Positions 17,805 to 27,025 of a stretch of 64,000 nucleotides of DNA are shown piece by piece; position 1 is the first letter of the stretch; every line of letters starts with the position of its first letter. The translations under genes were made by a program, and so were the position numbers. The DNA comes from Prauserella marina. Its GTDB lineage: Bacteria; Actinomycetota; Actinomycetes; Mycobacteriales; Pseudonocardiaceae. Under the pieces are notes generated by a model, which did not search any database, had not been told where the DNA came from, and saw only the letters and a list, made by a program, of their open reading frames with translations. Location: NCBI RefSeq assembly GCF_002240355.1, contig NZ_CP016353.1, forward strand, positions 5,929,001 to 5,993,000, read 5' to 3'.

Positions 17805-18601
17805 TCACGCGCAGTCCACGACGCCGCCGTCGAGCGGAAGCACGACACCGGTCAGGTAGGCACCCGCGCGCGAGGACAGGAACTGGACGACGCCCGCGAT
17901 GTCCGATGTCGTGCCGACCCTTCCCATCGGGATGGACGCTTCCAGCTCCCGTTTCGTGTCGGGGTCGTTGAACACGAACGCGCTCATCTTGCTCTCGAAG
18001 TATCCGGGCGCGATGGCGTTGACGGTCACGTTGTCGCCGGTGAGATGCCCGGCGAGGTGCCGGGTCAGCATGTGCACTGCCGCCTTGGTCGAGCTGTAGG
18101 CGTAGTTCTCCAGGGAAGTCACCCGCAGCCCGGCTATCGAACCGATGTTGATCACTCGTGCCGGGTCTTGCTCGCTTCCGGCCGCGCGCAACGCATCCAG
18201 CAACGCCACCGTCAGCCGGAACACCCCGGCCAGATTGACGTTGACCAGTTTTTCCCATGCGGCGTCGGGAAATTCCGCAAGCGGAGCCCCCACGTCGCCC
18301 CCGCGTTGTTCACCAGGATGTCGAGTCCGCCTTCGAACACGTCGTCCACCGCACGAGCCAGTGTCTCAGCACCCTCGGGCTTCGAGACGTCGGCCGCTAT
18401 CCCTGTGCACTCGCCGAACACGCCGAGCCGATTCGCCGTGTCCTCGCACACGTCCGGCTTGCGGGAGGCGACGATCACGCGCGCTCCCGCACGCACGAGA
18501 CCTTCGGCGATCATCGACCCGATACCGCTGGTACCTCCGGTCACCACGGCGGTTTTCCCCGCGATACCGAATATGCCATTCGTGAACTCGCTCGCCGTCA
18601 A
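17805..18601 (-). pseudogene. SDR family oxidoreductase, frameshifted by one missing base
   Basis: Two overlapping frames together give one complete SDR. The 5' frame encodes the N terminus with TGGTSGIG near residue 21 and LDILVNNAGATWG; the 3' frame resumes with APLAEFPDAAWEKL and continues through YSSTK to PLDGGVVDCA. The break falls in a run of five G on the coding strand (C run 18287-18291); a sixth G would join the frames exactly after ATWG. So there is either a real 1-nt deletion or an assembly error in a homopolymer. The start is a TTG that overlaps the upstream SDR stop (TTGA). Intact, it would be a 265-residue last gene of the ligase-thiolase operon. Confidence 0.85.
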
Positions 18602-19398
18602 AGCGTCACCGAGTAGCCGCCGTTGACGGGCACGGTTTGTCCCGTGATCCAGGACGCCGCCGCAGAAGCGAGGAAAACCACCATTCCCGACGCGTCGGCC
18701 GGTTCGCCGAGCCGGCGCACCATGTACTGCGACAGTATTCGCTTGTTCCGCTCGGGATCGGCCAGAAACTGCTCGGTCGCCGGGGTGCGGGTAGCACCGA
18801 GCGCGACGGAGTTGGCGGTGACCTGATACCTGCCGCCGAGCCGAGCCAGTGCCCTTGTCAGACCGGCCGCGCCTGCCTTGGCGCCCGAATACGCTTCAAG
18901 CCCGCCGATCTCGCCGACCCGCCCCGCGTCGGAGATGACGGTGACGATCCTTCCTCCCGTTTCGCTCTCCACCATGTGCGCGAGAGCGTGCCGGGAACAG
19001 TTGAGGACGCCGTGCAGGTTGACGCCGACGGACGGCGCCCACTGCTCAGGTCCCTGTTCCCAGAACGGAACCGACGGTGGCGGCGCGTCGCCGCCCTGAT
19101 TGCCTGCGTTGTTGACCAGAACCCCGACCGGGCCGTAGGAGTCCTTCGCCGCCGCGAACATCGCGCCGACGGCATCGAAGTCGACGACGTCGCATTGCGC
19201 GCCAACGGCTTTCGTGCCCGTTCGCCTGATCTCTTCGGCGACCTGTTCCGCGCGTCCGGCGTCGATGTCGTTGACCACCACCGCACCGGCCCCGTGTGCG
19301 GCGAGATCCAGCGCGATCTGGCGGCCGACTCCCTGCCCTGCCCCGGTGACGACGGCAACCCTGCCCTGGACGTCGAGTATCTGCCGGGTCTCACTCAC
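18598..19398 (-). CDS. SDR family oxidoreductase
   Basis: A 266-residue classical SDR with TGAGQGVG near residue 18, NNAG near residue 94, SDAGRV in the catalytic-Ser region near residue 150 and YSGAK near residue 170. It resembles 3-hydroxyacyl-CoA or hydroxysteroid dehydrogenases in the beta-oxidation-like clusters of actinomycetes. The GTG start lies 3 nt after the enoyl-CoA hydratase stop and its end overlaps the next SDR. It would oxidise a 3-hydroxyacyl-CoA or a secondary alcohol (inference from context). Confidence 0.87.
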   Translation of the reverse strand: MSETRQILDVQGRVAVVTGAGQGVGRQIALDLAAHGAGAVVVNDIDAGRAEQVAEEIRRTGTKAVGAQCDVVDFDAVGAMFAAAKDSYGPVGVLVNNAGNQGGDAPPPSVPFWEQGPEQWAPSVGVNLHGVLNCSRHALAHMVESETGGRIVTVISDAGRVGEIGGLEAYSGAKAGAAGLTRALARLGGRYQVTANSVALGATRTPATEQFLADPERNKRILSQYMVRRLGEPADASGMVVFLASAAASWITGQTVPVNGGYSVTL

Positions 19399-19401
19399 GT
19401 G

Positions 19402-20166
19402 TCAGCGCCCCTTCCATTCCGGTTGCCGTTTCTCGGCGAAGGCGGTCATTCCTTCGTGGTAGTCGGCCGAATTCAGCACCTCGTCGACGAACGGTTCCTG
19501 GTTCAGCCAGCTTTCGGTGTCCGTCCACTCCTGACTACGGCGCACGATCGCCTTGCTTGCCTTCACCGCGACCGGCGCCGCCGCGGCGACCTCACCCGCG
19601 AGCACGAGCGCGACCCCAAGCGCTTCACCAGGTTCGGCGAGGCGGTTGACGAGCCCCAGTTCGTGGAACCGTTCGGCCGACCACGTCGCGCCGGTCACCG
19701 CGGCTTCCATCGCCATGGCGTAAGGAATCCGTTTCGGCAACCGGAACAAACCACCGCCCATGGCAGGGAAACCGCGCTTGGCTTCCGGCAGACCCAGTTT
19801 TGCCGTACGTGAGGCGACGACGAGGTCGCAGCTCAAACAGAGTTCGAGCCCACCGCCGACCGCGTGCCCCTCGACGGCGGCGATGATCGGTTTCTCCGGC
19901 GGCTGGGCCATGATTCCCGCGCCACCACGACGATCCGTCTTGCCCAGTTCCCCCTTGCCAGCCGCGATGATGTCCTGCCCGGCACAGAAAACGTCGCCCT
20001 CACCGGTCAGCACGGCGACCCTGAGTTCGTCGTCGCGGTCGAATTCGTCGATCGCCGCTTCCATCGCGTAGGCCGTCGCCAGGTCGAACGCGTTCTTCCG
20101 CTCAGGCCGGTTGATCGTGATGACCGCGATGGCGCCCTTGCGCTCGAACCGCACCAGTTGAGTCAC
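19402..20166 (-). CDS. Enoyl-CoA hydratase/isomerase (crotonase) family protein
   Basis: A 254-residue crotonase-fold enzyme. Oxyanion-hole residues are in FCAGQDI near residue 64 and GHAVGGGLEL near residue 105, and GLPEAKRGFPAMGGG near residue 130 holds one of the two usual acidic positions. The GTG start overlaps the thiolase stop (GTGA), so it is translationally coupled. It would hydrate a 2-enoyl-CoA made by the operon's CoA ligase. The exact acyl chain is not known. Confidence 0.87.
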   Translation of the reverse strand: MTQLVRFERKGAIAVITINRPERKNAFDLATAYAMEAAIDEFDRDDELRVAVLTGEGDVFCAGQDIIAAGKGELGKTDRRGGAGIMAQPPEKPIIAAVEGHAVGGGLELCLSCDLVVASRTAKLGLPEAKRGFPAMGGGLFRLPKRIPYAMAMEAAVTGATWSAERFHELGLVNRLAEPGEALGVALVLAGEVAAAAPVAVKASKAIVRRSQEWTDTESWLNQEPFVDEVLNSADYHEGMTAFAEKRQPEWKGR

Positions 20167-21371
20167 GCGGCCGCCTTCCGGTAGATGGTGACGACGCCCG
20201 CGCTGCCGAGGCCGAGGTTGTGCGCCAGCCCGACGCGGGCGTTCTCGACCTGGCGGGCGTCGGCCTTTCCACGCAACTGCCAGCTCAGCTCGGCGCACTG
20301 CGCGAGTCCGGTTGCCCCCAGCGGATGTCCCTTGGAGATGAGCCCGCCGGAGGGGTTGACCACCCACGCGCCGCCGTGGGTCGTCTCGCCGGCGTCGACG
20401 AGCGCACCGCCCTCACCCTCCCCGCACAATCCCAGCGCCTCGTAGGTGAGGATTTCGTTGATCGAGAAGCAGTCGTGCAGTTCGATCACATCGATGTCGT
20501 CAGGGCCGAGCTGCGCCTGTTCGTAGGCTTGCCGCGCGGCGCGCTTGCTGACCCCGGCGCCGACGATGGTGAACGCGTTGTCGTAGGCGTCCTCGGTGTC
20601 GGTCGCCAGCGCCTGCCCCACGATCTCGACCGCCTGGTCCGCGAGGCCGTGCCGCTCGACGAACTCCTCGGAGACGACCACGGCCGCGGCCGAACCGTCG
20701 GACGTCGGCGAACACTGCAACTTGGTCAGCGGATCGCACACCAGCGGCGAGGACAGGATTTCCTCCAGCGAGTACACGTCCTGGAACTGCGCGTTGGGGT
20801 TCGCCGCGGAATGCCGGTGGTTCTTCTCGGCGACCTTGGCGAACTGTTCGGCCGTCGTGCCGTACCGCTCCATGTGGTCCAGCCCGGCGGCGCGGAACAT
20901 CTCAAGCACGACGGGACCGCCGGTCGGTTCCCGCAGTTTCGCCGCCGCGGCCATGAACTTCTCGACCGGGTTCGTCGCCTGTGGATGGGCCGGAGTGCCG
21001 AGCGAACCACCCAGCATCTTCTCGAAACCCAGTGCCAGCACGCAGTCGGCCAGGTTTCCCGCGACGAGCTGCCGTGCGTAGAACAGCGCCGACGACCCGC
21101 TCGCGCAGTTGTTGTTGAGGTTCAGCACCGGTATTCCGGTCATGCCCAGCTCGTAGACAGCTCGCTGGCCGGCCGTCGAATCGGCGTGCACGTAGCCGAC
21201 GCACGTTTGCTCGATGTCCGGGTAGCCGATGCCCGCGTCGGCAAGCGCCGCGGTCACGGCCTCACTGGCCAGCTCGGGGTAGTTGGGATCGGGCTTGCCA
21301 GGCTTGACGAACTTGGTCATGCCGACACCGACGACGAATACGCGTTTCATGGATTTGGCCCGTTGCCTCAC
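20163..21371 (-). CDS. SCP2/lipid-transfer type thiolase (acetyl-CoA acyltransferase)
   Basis: A thiolase of about 395-402 residues of the SCP-x/Ltp type used for degrading branched or cyclic beta-ketoacyl-CoAs. It begins MKRVFVVGVGMTKF, has the acylated cysteine in NLNNNCASGSSAL near residue 90, ELHDCFSINE near residue 300, and GHPLGATGLAQ near residue 345. A GTG at 21371 overlaps the ligase stop (GTGA), while the conventional MKRVF start is the ATG at 21350; both are possible. In a ketone-carboxylation pathway this enzyme would cleave the beta-ketoacyl-CoA to acetyl-CoA and a shortened acyl-CoA. Confidence 0.86.
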   Translation of the reverse strand: MRQRAKSMKRVFVVGVGMTKFVKPGKPDPNYPELASEAVTAALADAGIGYPDIEQTCVGYVHADSTAGQRAVYELGMTGIPVLNLNNNCASGSSALFYARQLVAGNLADCVLALGFEKMLGGSLGTPAHPQATNPVEKFMAAAAKLREPTGGPVVLEMFRAAGLDHMERYGTTAEQFAKVAEKNHRHSAANPNAQFQDVYSLEEILSSPLVCDPLTKLQCSPTSDGSAAAVVVSEEFVERHGLADQAVEIVGQALATDTEDAYDNAFTIVGAGVSKRAARQAYEQAQLGPDDIDVIELHDCFSINEILTYEALGLCGEGEGGALVDAGETTHGGAWVVNPSGGLISKGHPLGATGLAQCAELSWQLRGKADARQVENARVGLAHNLGLGSAGVVTIYRKAAA

Positions 21372-22906
21372 TCCGTGCCACCCGGCCCGTACTGGTCGCG
21401 CACCGTCCTGCGCAGCACCTTCCCCACCGGGCTCTTCGGGAGTTCCGTACCGAAGCGGACGCTGGTGACCCGCTTGACGGGGCCGACCTTGTCGCGGGTC
21501 CAGGCGATCAGTTCGTCCTCGGACACGTTTGCGCCGTCGGCGAGCACGACGAGTGCCATCGGGGTCTCACCCCATTTGTCGTGCGGAATTCCGACGACCG
21601 ACGCCTCCCGCACCTCGGGATGTGCCACCAGGGCGTTCTCCACCTCGGCGGGCCAGACGTTGAAGCCACCCGAGATGATCATGTCTTCTTTGCGGTCGGT
21701 GATGAAGAGGTATCCATCCTCGTCGAGATAGCCCATGTCGCGGGAGAGAACCGACCCGTCGGCGAGCTTGCGCGCCTTCGTCGCCGCCGGGTCGCCCCAG
21801 ATCTCGGTGAACGCGCCAGGCGTGTCGAACGCGATCTCGCCGATCTCGCCCTGTGGCAGCTCGGCACCGTGTTCGTCGACGATCGTGATGCGGCTGTTCG
21901 CGGTCGCCCTTCCAGCCGAACGCAGGTACTTGCCGTCCCGCGCGGTGTGGTCCTGCGGCCTCAGCCAGCTCGCCGGTGCGCCCTCGCTCTGTCCGTACAG
22001 CTGCACCATGATGTCGCCGAACACCGAGCGGGCCTCGTTCAGCGCGGTCTCCGTCATCGGCGAACCGCCGTAAATGATGGCCCGCAGGCTGCTCAGATCT
22101 CTCGTGCTCGCGTCGGGGTGCCTCGCCGCGAGCTGCACCATGGTCGGCACGCCGAAGGTCACCGTGCAGCGATGCCGCTCCACCGCCGCGAGGAACTCGC
22201 CCGGTTCGAACGCGCGCAGCACGACGATGGACGCACCGGCCGCCAGCACGCCTGGCACCGGCATCATCGTGGCGTGGGACAACGGGCCACCCGCGAGGTA
22301 GGAGTCCGAGGTGCCCAGCTCCGGAAGGAGTATGGCCGTCTCGGTACCCATGCCGGTCCACGCCCGCACCGAGTGCAGGATGCCTTTCGGCTTGCCCGTC
22401 GTTCCCGCCGAGAACCGGATGGTCTGCGGCGCCTCCGGCGGCATGACGATTCCCCTGTCCCGCTCCGAGGACGCGGCCAGCAGTTCCTCGTAGTCGAGAG
22501 CGCCGCTGGGCGCCGCGCCGTCGAACACCAGTACGTGGCGAAGCGTGACTGCCTGCTTGAGGTGGGGCGCGATGGCGTCGTAGTAGTGTCCCTGCACGAT
22601 CAGCACGCTCGCGCCGATGGTGTTCAGCAGGTACAGGTTCGTCTCTGCGCTGTTGTGGGTGTAGAGGGAGGCTCTGACGTAACCGCCGAGCGCGATGCCG
22701 AGGACCAACTCCAGCGCTTCGGGGCTGTTGTCGGTGAGCGTGGCGACCCGTTCACCCTGGCTGACGCCAAGTCCGGCAAGCGCGTTGTCCAGTCGGCAGG
22801 ACCGCAGATAGACCTGTCCGTAACTCTGGGTAACGCCCTGGTATATGATCGCAGGCTGACGCTCGTACCGCGTTCCTCCCGTACGAACCAAACTCGCAAG
22901 GTCCAT
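21368..22906 (-). CDS. Fatty-acid/aryl-CoA ligase, FadD-like AMP-forming
   Basis: A 512-residue AMP-forming acyl-CoA synthetase. The nucleotide-binding motif is IRFSAGTTGKPKGIL near residue 178 (Ala where many have Ser), VQLYGQSEGAP is near residue 312, DRKEDMIISGGFNVWPAEVEN near residue 400, and the catalytic lysine region PKSPVGKVLRR near the end. It is the first gene of the operon ligase-thiolase-hydratase-SDR-SDR and is divergent from an AraC regulator. A role such as benzoylacetate- or other beta-keto acid-CoA ligase would fit the neighbouring ketone carboxylase but is inference. Confidence 0.87.
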   Translation of the reverse strand: MDLASLVRTGGTRYERQPAIIYQGVTQSYGQVYLRSCRLDNALAGLGVSQGERVATLTDNSPEALELVLGIALGGYVRASLYTHNSAETNLYLLNTIGASVLIVQGHYYDAIAPHLKQAVTLRHVLVFDGAAPSGALDYEELLAASSERDRGIVMPPEAPQTIRFSAGTTGKPKGILHSVRAWTGMGTETAILLPELGTSDSYLAGGPLSHATMMPVPGVLAAGASIVVLRAFEPGEFLAAVERHRCTVTFGVPTMVQLAARHPDASTRDLSSLRAIIYGGSPMTETALNEARSVFGDIMVQLYGQSEGAPASWLRPQDHTARDGKYLRSAGRATANSRITIVDEHGAELPQGEIGEIAFDTPGAFTEIWGDPAATKARKLADGSVLSRDMGYLDEDGYLFITDRKEDMIISGGFNVWPAEVENALVAHPEVREASVVGIPHDKWGETPMALVVLADGANVSEDELIAWTRDKVGPVKRVTSVRFGTELPKSPVGKVLRRTVRDQYGPGGTE

Positions 22907-23125
22907 CACAAGACCTTCCCGTGAGATGTCCGGATGCCCGATTCGCGACGGTCGCGTGGGCCGTGCCGTCACGCTAGGAGCCGCCGTGGCGCGCAACAAT
23001 GGACCGAACCGACACCCGGCGGTGGTGCATCGGCACAGGGCTCCGACGCCGCCGACACGCCGAATGTGTTGCCGAGGTGGGTTACGCTGCGGCAAAACGG
23101 AGTACTCGAACGACCGGAGTCAGCC

Positions 23126-24082
23126 GTGCCCGACACCTCGCTGTGCAGCCAGACGGCGTCAACCCTCGGGATGGCGCCTGGCGAGTCACGCGAGTTCTGG
23201 CGGCTGACCGCCACGAGCTACCAATGCAACATGACCTGCGACTTCGCCGACGACGACGAGTCGGGAACGAGCACGCTGACCCGGTTGCGGACCGACCAGA
23301 ACCAGGTACTGGCCTGGAACTCGCCTCAGGTGCGGTATCGCAGGAAGCCCGAGCACATGCGGCAGGACGGCATCGATTCCTACGTCCTGGTCCTGCCCGT
23401 CGCCGGTGCGGTGGACGTCGGTCTCGGCAACGGCAGGATGACGCTGCGACCCGGCCACGCGGCTCTCATCACCACGACAAGGCCGTTCGACGTCACCCAC
23501 ACCTCGGACGCTCGGCTTCGGGCGATCACGATCCAGCGCAGGGTGATTCACCAGCGGTTGAACAAGAAGACGGAGTTCGAAGCGCCCATCGACCTCGTCG
23601 ACGGGCTTGGCGGGGTCGTGCACGACCTGATGAACAGCGCGCTGCGAGCGGCTGACCAGCTCTCCGCGAACGAATTCGACGCGGTGATCGACCGGCTGGT
23701 CGAGCTGGTGTGCGTGCTGGTGGGAACCGGCATGGTCGACGCGGGTGATCACTTCGGCGAGATCGAGACCGCGATCCGCCGCTACGTACGCGACAACGCG
23801 CACGACCCCGATCTCAACAGCGAACTGCTCGCCTCGGCGCTCGGCTGGTCGGCAAGGCAGATCCAGCTCGCGTTGCAACGATCGGGAACCACCTGCCGCG
23901 AACTGATCAAAGAAGAGCGGCTTTCCCTGGCGCGCCACCGGCTCACCAGCCCCGCCTACGGCGGGATGTCCATCACCGAACTCGCCCACCGGTGCGGTTT
24001 CTCCTCGCCGGGCAGGTTCAGCACGGCGTTTCGGGAGCGGTTCGGCAGCACGCCGCGAGAACTGCGCCGTGGCGAACACTGA
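23126..24082 (+). CDS. AraC family transcriptional regulator
   Basis: A 318-residue regulator with an AraC-binding-like sensor domain (about residues 40-190, containing YRRKPEHMRQDGIDSYVLVLPVAG) and a C-terminal double HTH (about 215-315) ending SITELAHRCGFSSPGRFSTAFRERF in two runs. The GTG at 23126 follows GGAG at suitable spacing, and homology begins soon after. It faces the CoA ligase operon across 219 bp, so it is the likely activator of that operon in response to the substrate. Confidence 0.87.
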   Translation: MPDTSLCSQTASTLGMAPGESREFWRLTATSYQCNMTCDFADDDESGTSTLTRLRTDQNQVLAWNSPQVRYRRKPEHMRQDGIDSYVLVLPVAGAVDVGLGNGRMTLRPGHAALITTTRPFDVTHTSDARLRAITIQRRVIHQRLNKKTEFEAPIDLVDGLGGVVHDLMNSALRAADQLSANEFDAVIDRLVELVCVLVGTGMVDAGDHFGEIETAIRRYVRDNAHDPDLNSELLASALGWSARQIQLALQRSGTTCRELIKEERLSLARHRLTSPAYGGMSITELAHRCGFSSPGRFSTAFRERFGSTPRELRRGEH

Positions 24083-24159
24083 TCAGCGCTGACCTGGGTA
24101 AGCTTTGCCGATCAGGATTCGGTAGAAATGTCCGTTATGAAGAGGTTTGGCGCGACACC

Positions 24160-24759
24160 GTGACGGCTCTGCTCTGGGCAGGAGCGCTCGGGACCTGGCT
24201 GTTCGTGATCACGTTCCTGATCGACGGCCTCACCCGGCCCGGCTACCACCCGGTTCGTCACCCGGTCAGCGCACTCGCGCTCGGACCGCGCGGCTGGATA
24301 CAAACGACCAACTTCGTCGTGTGTGGTCTCGCCGTGACGGTCGCCGCCTTCCCATTGGCCGGAGCGTTGGACAGCGGGATTCTCGCGGTCGCCGTCGGTG
24401 TCTTCGGCGCGGCGCTGGTCGCGTCAGGGGTGTTTCCGATGGATCCCATGCGCGGCTACCCGCCGGGCGCGCCCGATGGCACGCCTTCGGAGACCTCCCG
24501 GCGCCACGCCTTGCACGACTACGCGGGCATGGTGGTGTTCTTCGGCCTTCCGGTGGCGGCCGTCATCGCGGCCATCGTGGTCCCCGAGACCGGCTGGCGG
24601 TGGTACTCCGGTGTGACGGCCGCGCTGCTGTTCGCCGGGTTCGGCGCGTTCGGGACGGCGTGGGAGAACGACTCGCCGCGAGCAGGATTGATCCAGCGCC
24701 TCGTCATCGGGGCCGGCTGGCTCTGGCTCGGCCTGCTTTTCGTGCACGCCGCGACCTGA
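24160..24759 (+). CDS. DUF998 family membrane protein
   Basis: A 199-residue integral membrane protein with about six hydrophobic segments. The SGVFPMDPMRGYPPG loop near residue 90 is the hallmark of DUF998 proteins, and HDYAG near residue 122 begins the next helix. The GTG at 24160 is the only start in frame near the first helix. The function of the family is unknown. Its end is 12 bp from the converging methyltransferase stop. Confidence 0.75.
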   Translation: MTALLWAGALGTWLFVITFLIDGLTRPGYHPVRHPVSALALGPRGWIQTTNFVVCGLAVTVAAFPLAGALDSGILAVAVGVFGAALVASGVFPMDPMRGYPPGAPDGTPSETSRRHALHDYAGMVVFFGLPVAAVIAAIVVPETGWRWYSGVTAALLFAGFGAFGTAWENDSPRAGLIQRLVIGAGWLWLGLLFVHAAT

Positions 24760-24771
24760 GCGGATCGGCAC

Positions 24772-25659
24772 TCAGGAATCGGCCTGCTCGAAGTGGAAGA
24801 CGACCATCGCGGGCACTCCTTCGTTCGCGGCGCGTGCCGCCTCGGGCACCATGGCGGCCAGGCTCCACGGCCACACGTCCCACGGGCCCGTCGTCGTTGC
24901 CGCCTGCCCCCGCGAGCCTGGCTCGACCGCGCGCGGCTCTTCGCAGCCGCGGAGCCGCAATCCCGCCGAGAGGGCGGCACGCAGATAGTCCCCGATGCGG
25001 TGGCGGTGGCTGATCACCCGTCCTGGACGACCATCAGCGCGGCGCACCGGCGGGATCGAACCGCGCGCGACCGCCTCGGGATGCACGTCGGCGATCACCA
25101 GGTGACCGCCAGGGCGCAGCACCCTGGCGAACTCCGCGATGACCGGTTCGAGCACGGGGAGATGCGTCAGCGCGAGACCGCAGACGACCAGGTCCACTTC
25201 GGAATCACCGACCGGAAGCCGGCGCAAGTCGCCGAGCAGGAACTCCCCCCTTGGCACCCGCGCACGGGCGCGCGCGAGCATCTCTGGGGAGCTGTCCACC
25301 CCGATGACCCGATGACCTCGCTCGGAAAGCCATTGCGCGTAACGGCCCGTGCCGCACGCGGCGTCGAGTGCGGCACCCGGCAACAGCTGATCGACGATTC
25401 GGCTCACCTCGGGCTCGTCAATGAGGAACGCGGCGTTGCCAGGCTGGTCGTACGTCTCGGACCAGATGCGGTATCCCTCAACCGTTTTCACGCGTTCCAC
25501 ATCCACGGCCGCCGTCGCCAGCGACTCGTCGTCGAGCAACCGGCGAACCTCGGCGATCCGCGACTCCACGAAGTCACGATCCAATTCCCCGGTGAACCCG
25601 CGCATCAACGCGAGGCCCTCAAGGCCGAGCAGGTAGGCCAGCGGATGTTCATGAATCAC
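24772..25659 (-). CDS. SAM-dependent class I methyltransferase
   Basis: A 295-residue methyltransferase. An N-terminal helical portion of about 90 residues precedes the SAM-binding core: ALDAACGTGRYAQWLSERG near residue 97 (motif I), VIGVDSSPEML (acidic residue for the ribose), and RVLRPGGHLVIADVHPE near residue 180. The C terminus is hydrophobic and Trp-rich (GPWDVWPWSLAAMVPEA). The substrate cannot be assigned and no biosynthetic partners lie nearby. Confidence 0.84.
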   Translation of the reverse strand: MIHEHPLAYLLGLEGLALMRGFTGELDRDFVESRIAEVRRLLDDESLATAAVDVERVKTVEGYRIWSETYDQPGNAAFLIDEPEVSRIVDQLLPGAALDAACGTGRYAQWLSERGHRVIGVDSSPEMLARARARVPRGEFLLGDLRRLPVGDSEVDLVVCGLALTHLPVLEPVIAEFARVLRPGGHLVIADVHPEAVARGSIPPVRRADGRPGRVISHRHRIGDYLRAALSAGLRLRGCEEPRAVEPGSRGQAATTTGPWDVWPWSLAAMVPEAARAANEGVPAMVVFHFEQADS

Positions 25660-25715
25660 GAGGAGCGACGTTAATGACCAACGCGTGAACGGGCCACCGA
25701 TTTATCGTCAGCCAC

Positions 25716-26909
25716 TCACCCGAGTTCACCGTCGCGCGCGATCACCTTTCCAGCCCTGACAACGAGATCGCGGGCTGGAACGTCGACGACGATCTGCGCA
25801 AGGCATTCGCCCCGCACCAAGAAGAAGTCGGCAGGCGAACCCGGCCGCAAGTCCACTGCGGACAGTCCAAGTAGGTCTGCGCCGAACTCGGCCGCGGCGA
25901 GGAAACCCAGCTCCAGCTCGTCGTCGAGCCTTGCCCGCAACGAACTCGCCATGAGGTGGGCGCGGTGCAGCATGTCGGCGTTGCCGAACGGACTCCACGA
26001 ATCGCGTACCCCGTCGGAGCCGAGCCCGACCTTGACCCCGAGTTCCCGCAGGCGGTTCACCGGCAGGGTCCGGCCCGCAGGGGCGACGGTGGTCAGGCCG
26101 ACTCCGGTGACGGCGAGGTCAGCACCGAGCCGGTCCAGCTCGCCCTCGGTGAGATCGACCAACGCGAAGGCGTGGCTGATGGTAACCCTGCCGCCGAGCG
26201 ACAGCGCACGGGTTCGGTCGATCACGTCGGCGATGACGTCGAGCCCGGCCCGTTCTCTGTCGTGCAGGTGCAGGTCGATGCCGATGCCGTACCGCTCAGC
26301 AAGGCCGAACAGCAGATCGAGCTGCCCGGCCGGATCGTCGTCGAATCCGATCGGATCGATGCCGCCGACGAAATCGGCGAGACCGCTTCTGGCGGCCTCC
26401 GTCAGCAGTTCGGCGGTGCCTGGCGCACGCCGCACCCCGTGCTGCGGGAACGCGACCGTCTGCATGTCGAGCACACCGGCAAGGTTGGCGCGTGCTTCGG
26501 CGACCCCCTCAAGCCCGGCGAGGCCGAAGTCGGGGGCGACATCGGCATGTGCCCTGACCGCCCTCGTGCCGTGGGCCGCGGCGTGGGCCAGCAATCCGCG
26601 CGCCCGTTCCTCGACCGGGGCGGGCAGGGTGCGGAGCAGCTCCGCATCCGCCCGCCCGAGCTCGGCGATTCCGGCAGCGGGCCGCCGCGAGACCCACGGC
26701 TGGCCCCATGCCGTCTTGTCCGGATGAATGTGTGTGTCCACCATCGTCGGCAGCGCGATGCGCCCGCCACCTTCGACGACCCGCGTCCCGGTGCCCTGCC
26801 CTGCCGCCGCGTGCCCGGTGATCACGCCGTCGGTGACGACGAGGTCCACCGGATCGGCGCCGAACGGCCGCACATTGGCGAAAACCGTGCTCGCATTCTC
26901 GCTGCTCAT
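25716..26909 (-). CDS. Amidohydrolase, cytosine-deaminase-like
   Basis: A 397-residue metal-dependent hydrolase of the CodA/amidohydrolase superfamily. Metal ligands are visible in MVDTHIHPDKTAWG near residue 57, a histidine in DLHLHDRE near residue 200, TISHAFAL near residue 236, and the aspartate in GLGSDGVRDSW near residue 285. It would deaminate a heterocycle or open a cyclic amide; the substrate is unknown. The ATG at 26909 fits the homology start. It is divergent from a TetR gene with a perfect palindrome between them, so it is probably substrate-inducible. Confidence 0.84.
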   Translation of the reverse strand: MSSENASTVFANVRPFGADPVDLVVTDGVITGHAAAGQGTGTRVVEGGGRIALPTMVDTHIHPDKTAWGQPWVSRRPAAGIAELGRADAELLRTLPAPVEERARGLLAHAAAHGTRAVRAHADVAPDFGLAGLEGVAEARANLAGVLDMQTVAFPQHGVRRAPGTAELLTEAARSGLADFVGGIDPIGFDDDPAGQLDLLFGLAERYGIGIDLHLHDRERAGLDVIADVIDRTRALSLGGRVTISHAFALVDLTEGELDRLGADLAVTGVGLTTVAPAGRTLPVNRLRELGVKVGLGSDGVRDSWSPFGNADMLHRAHLMASSLRARLDDELELGFLAAAEFGADLLGLSAVDLRPGSPADFFLVRGECLAQIVVDVPARDLVVRAGKVIARDGELG

Positions 26910-26982
26910 AGTGGGTTCGACCTTACTTGCCGGGCGCGTCGACCCCGGCCTGAACGAGGGAAGCGTAGAGTGAAAGCTGTGT

Positions 26983-27009
26983 TGGGCAATCGACCAAGGC
27001 GATTGCCCA
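26983..27009. promoter_or_regulatory. Perfect inverted repeat, probable TetR operator
   Basis: TGGGCAATCG (26983-26992) and CGATTGCCCA (27000-27009) are perfect complements separated by 7 bp. The site is centred 30 bp before the TetR start and about 87 bp before the divergent amidohydrolase start. This is the expected geometry for an autoregulating TetR repressor that also controls the hydrolase. Confidence 0.75.
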
Positions 27010-27025
27010 GGGCCCGAGGAGCGGC

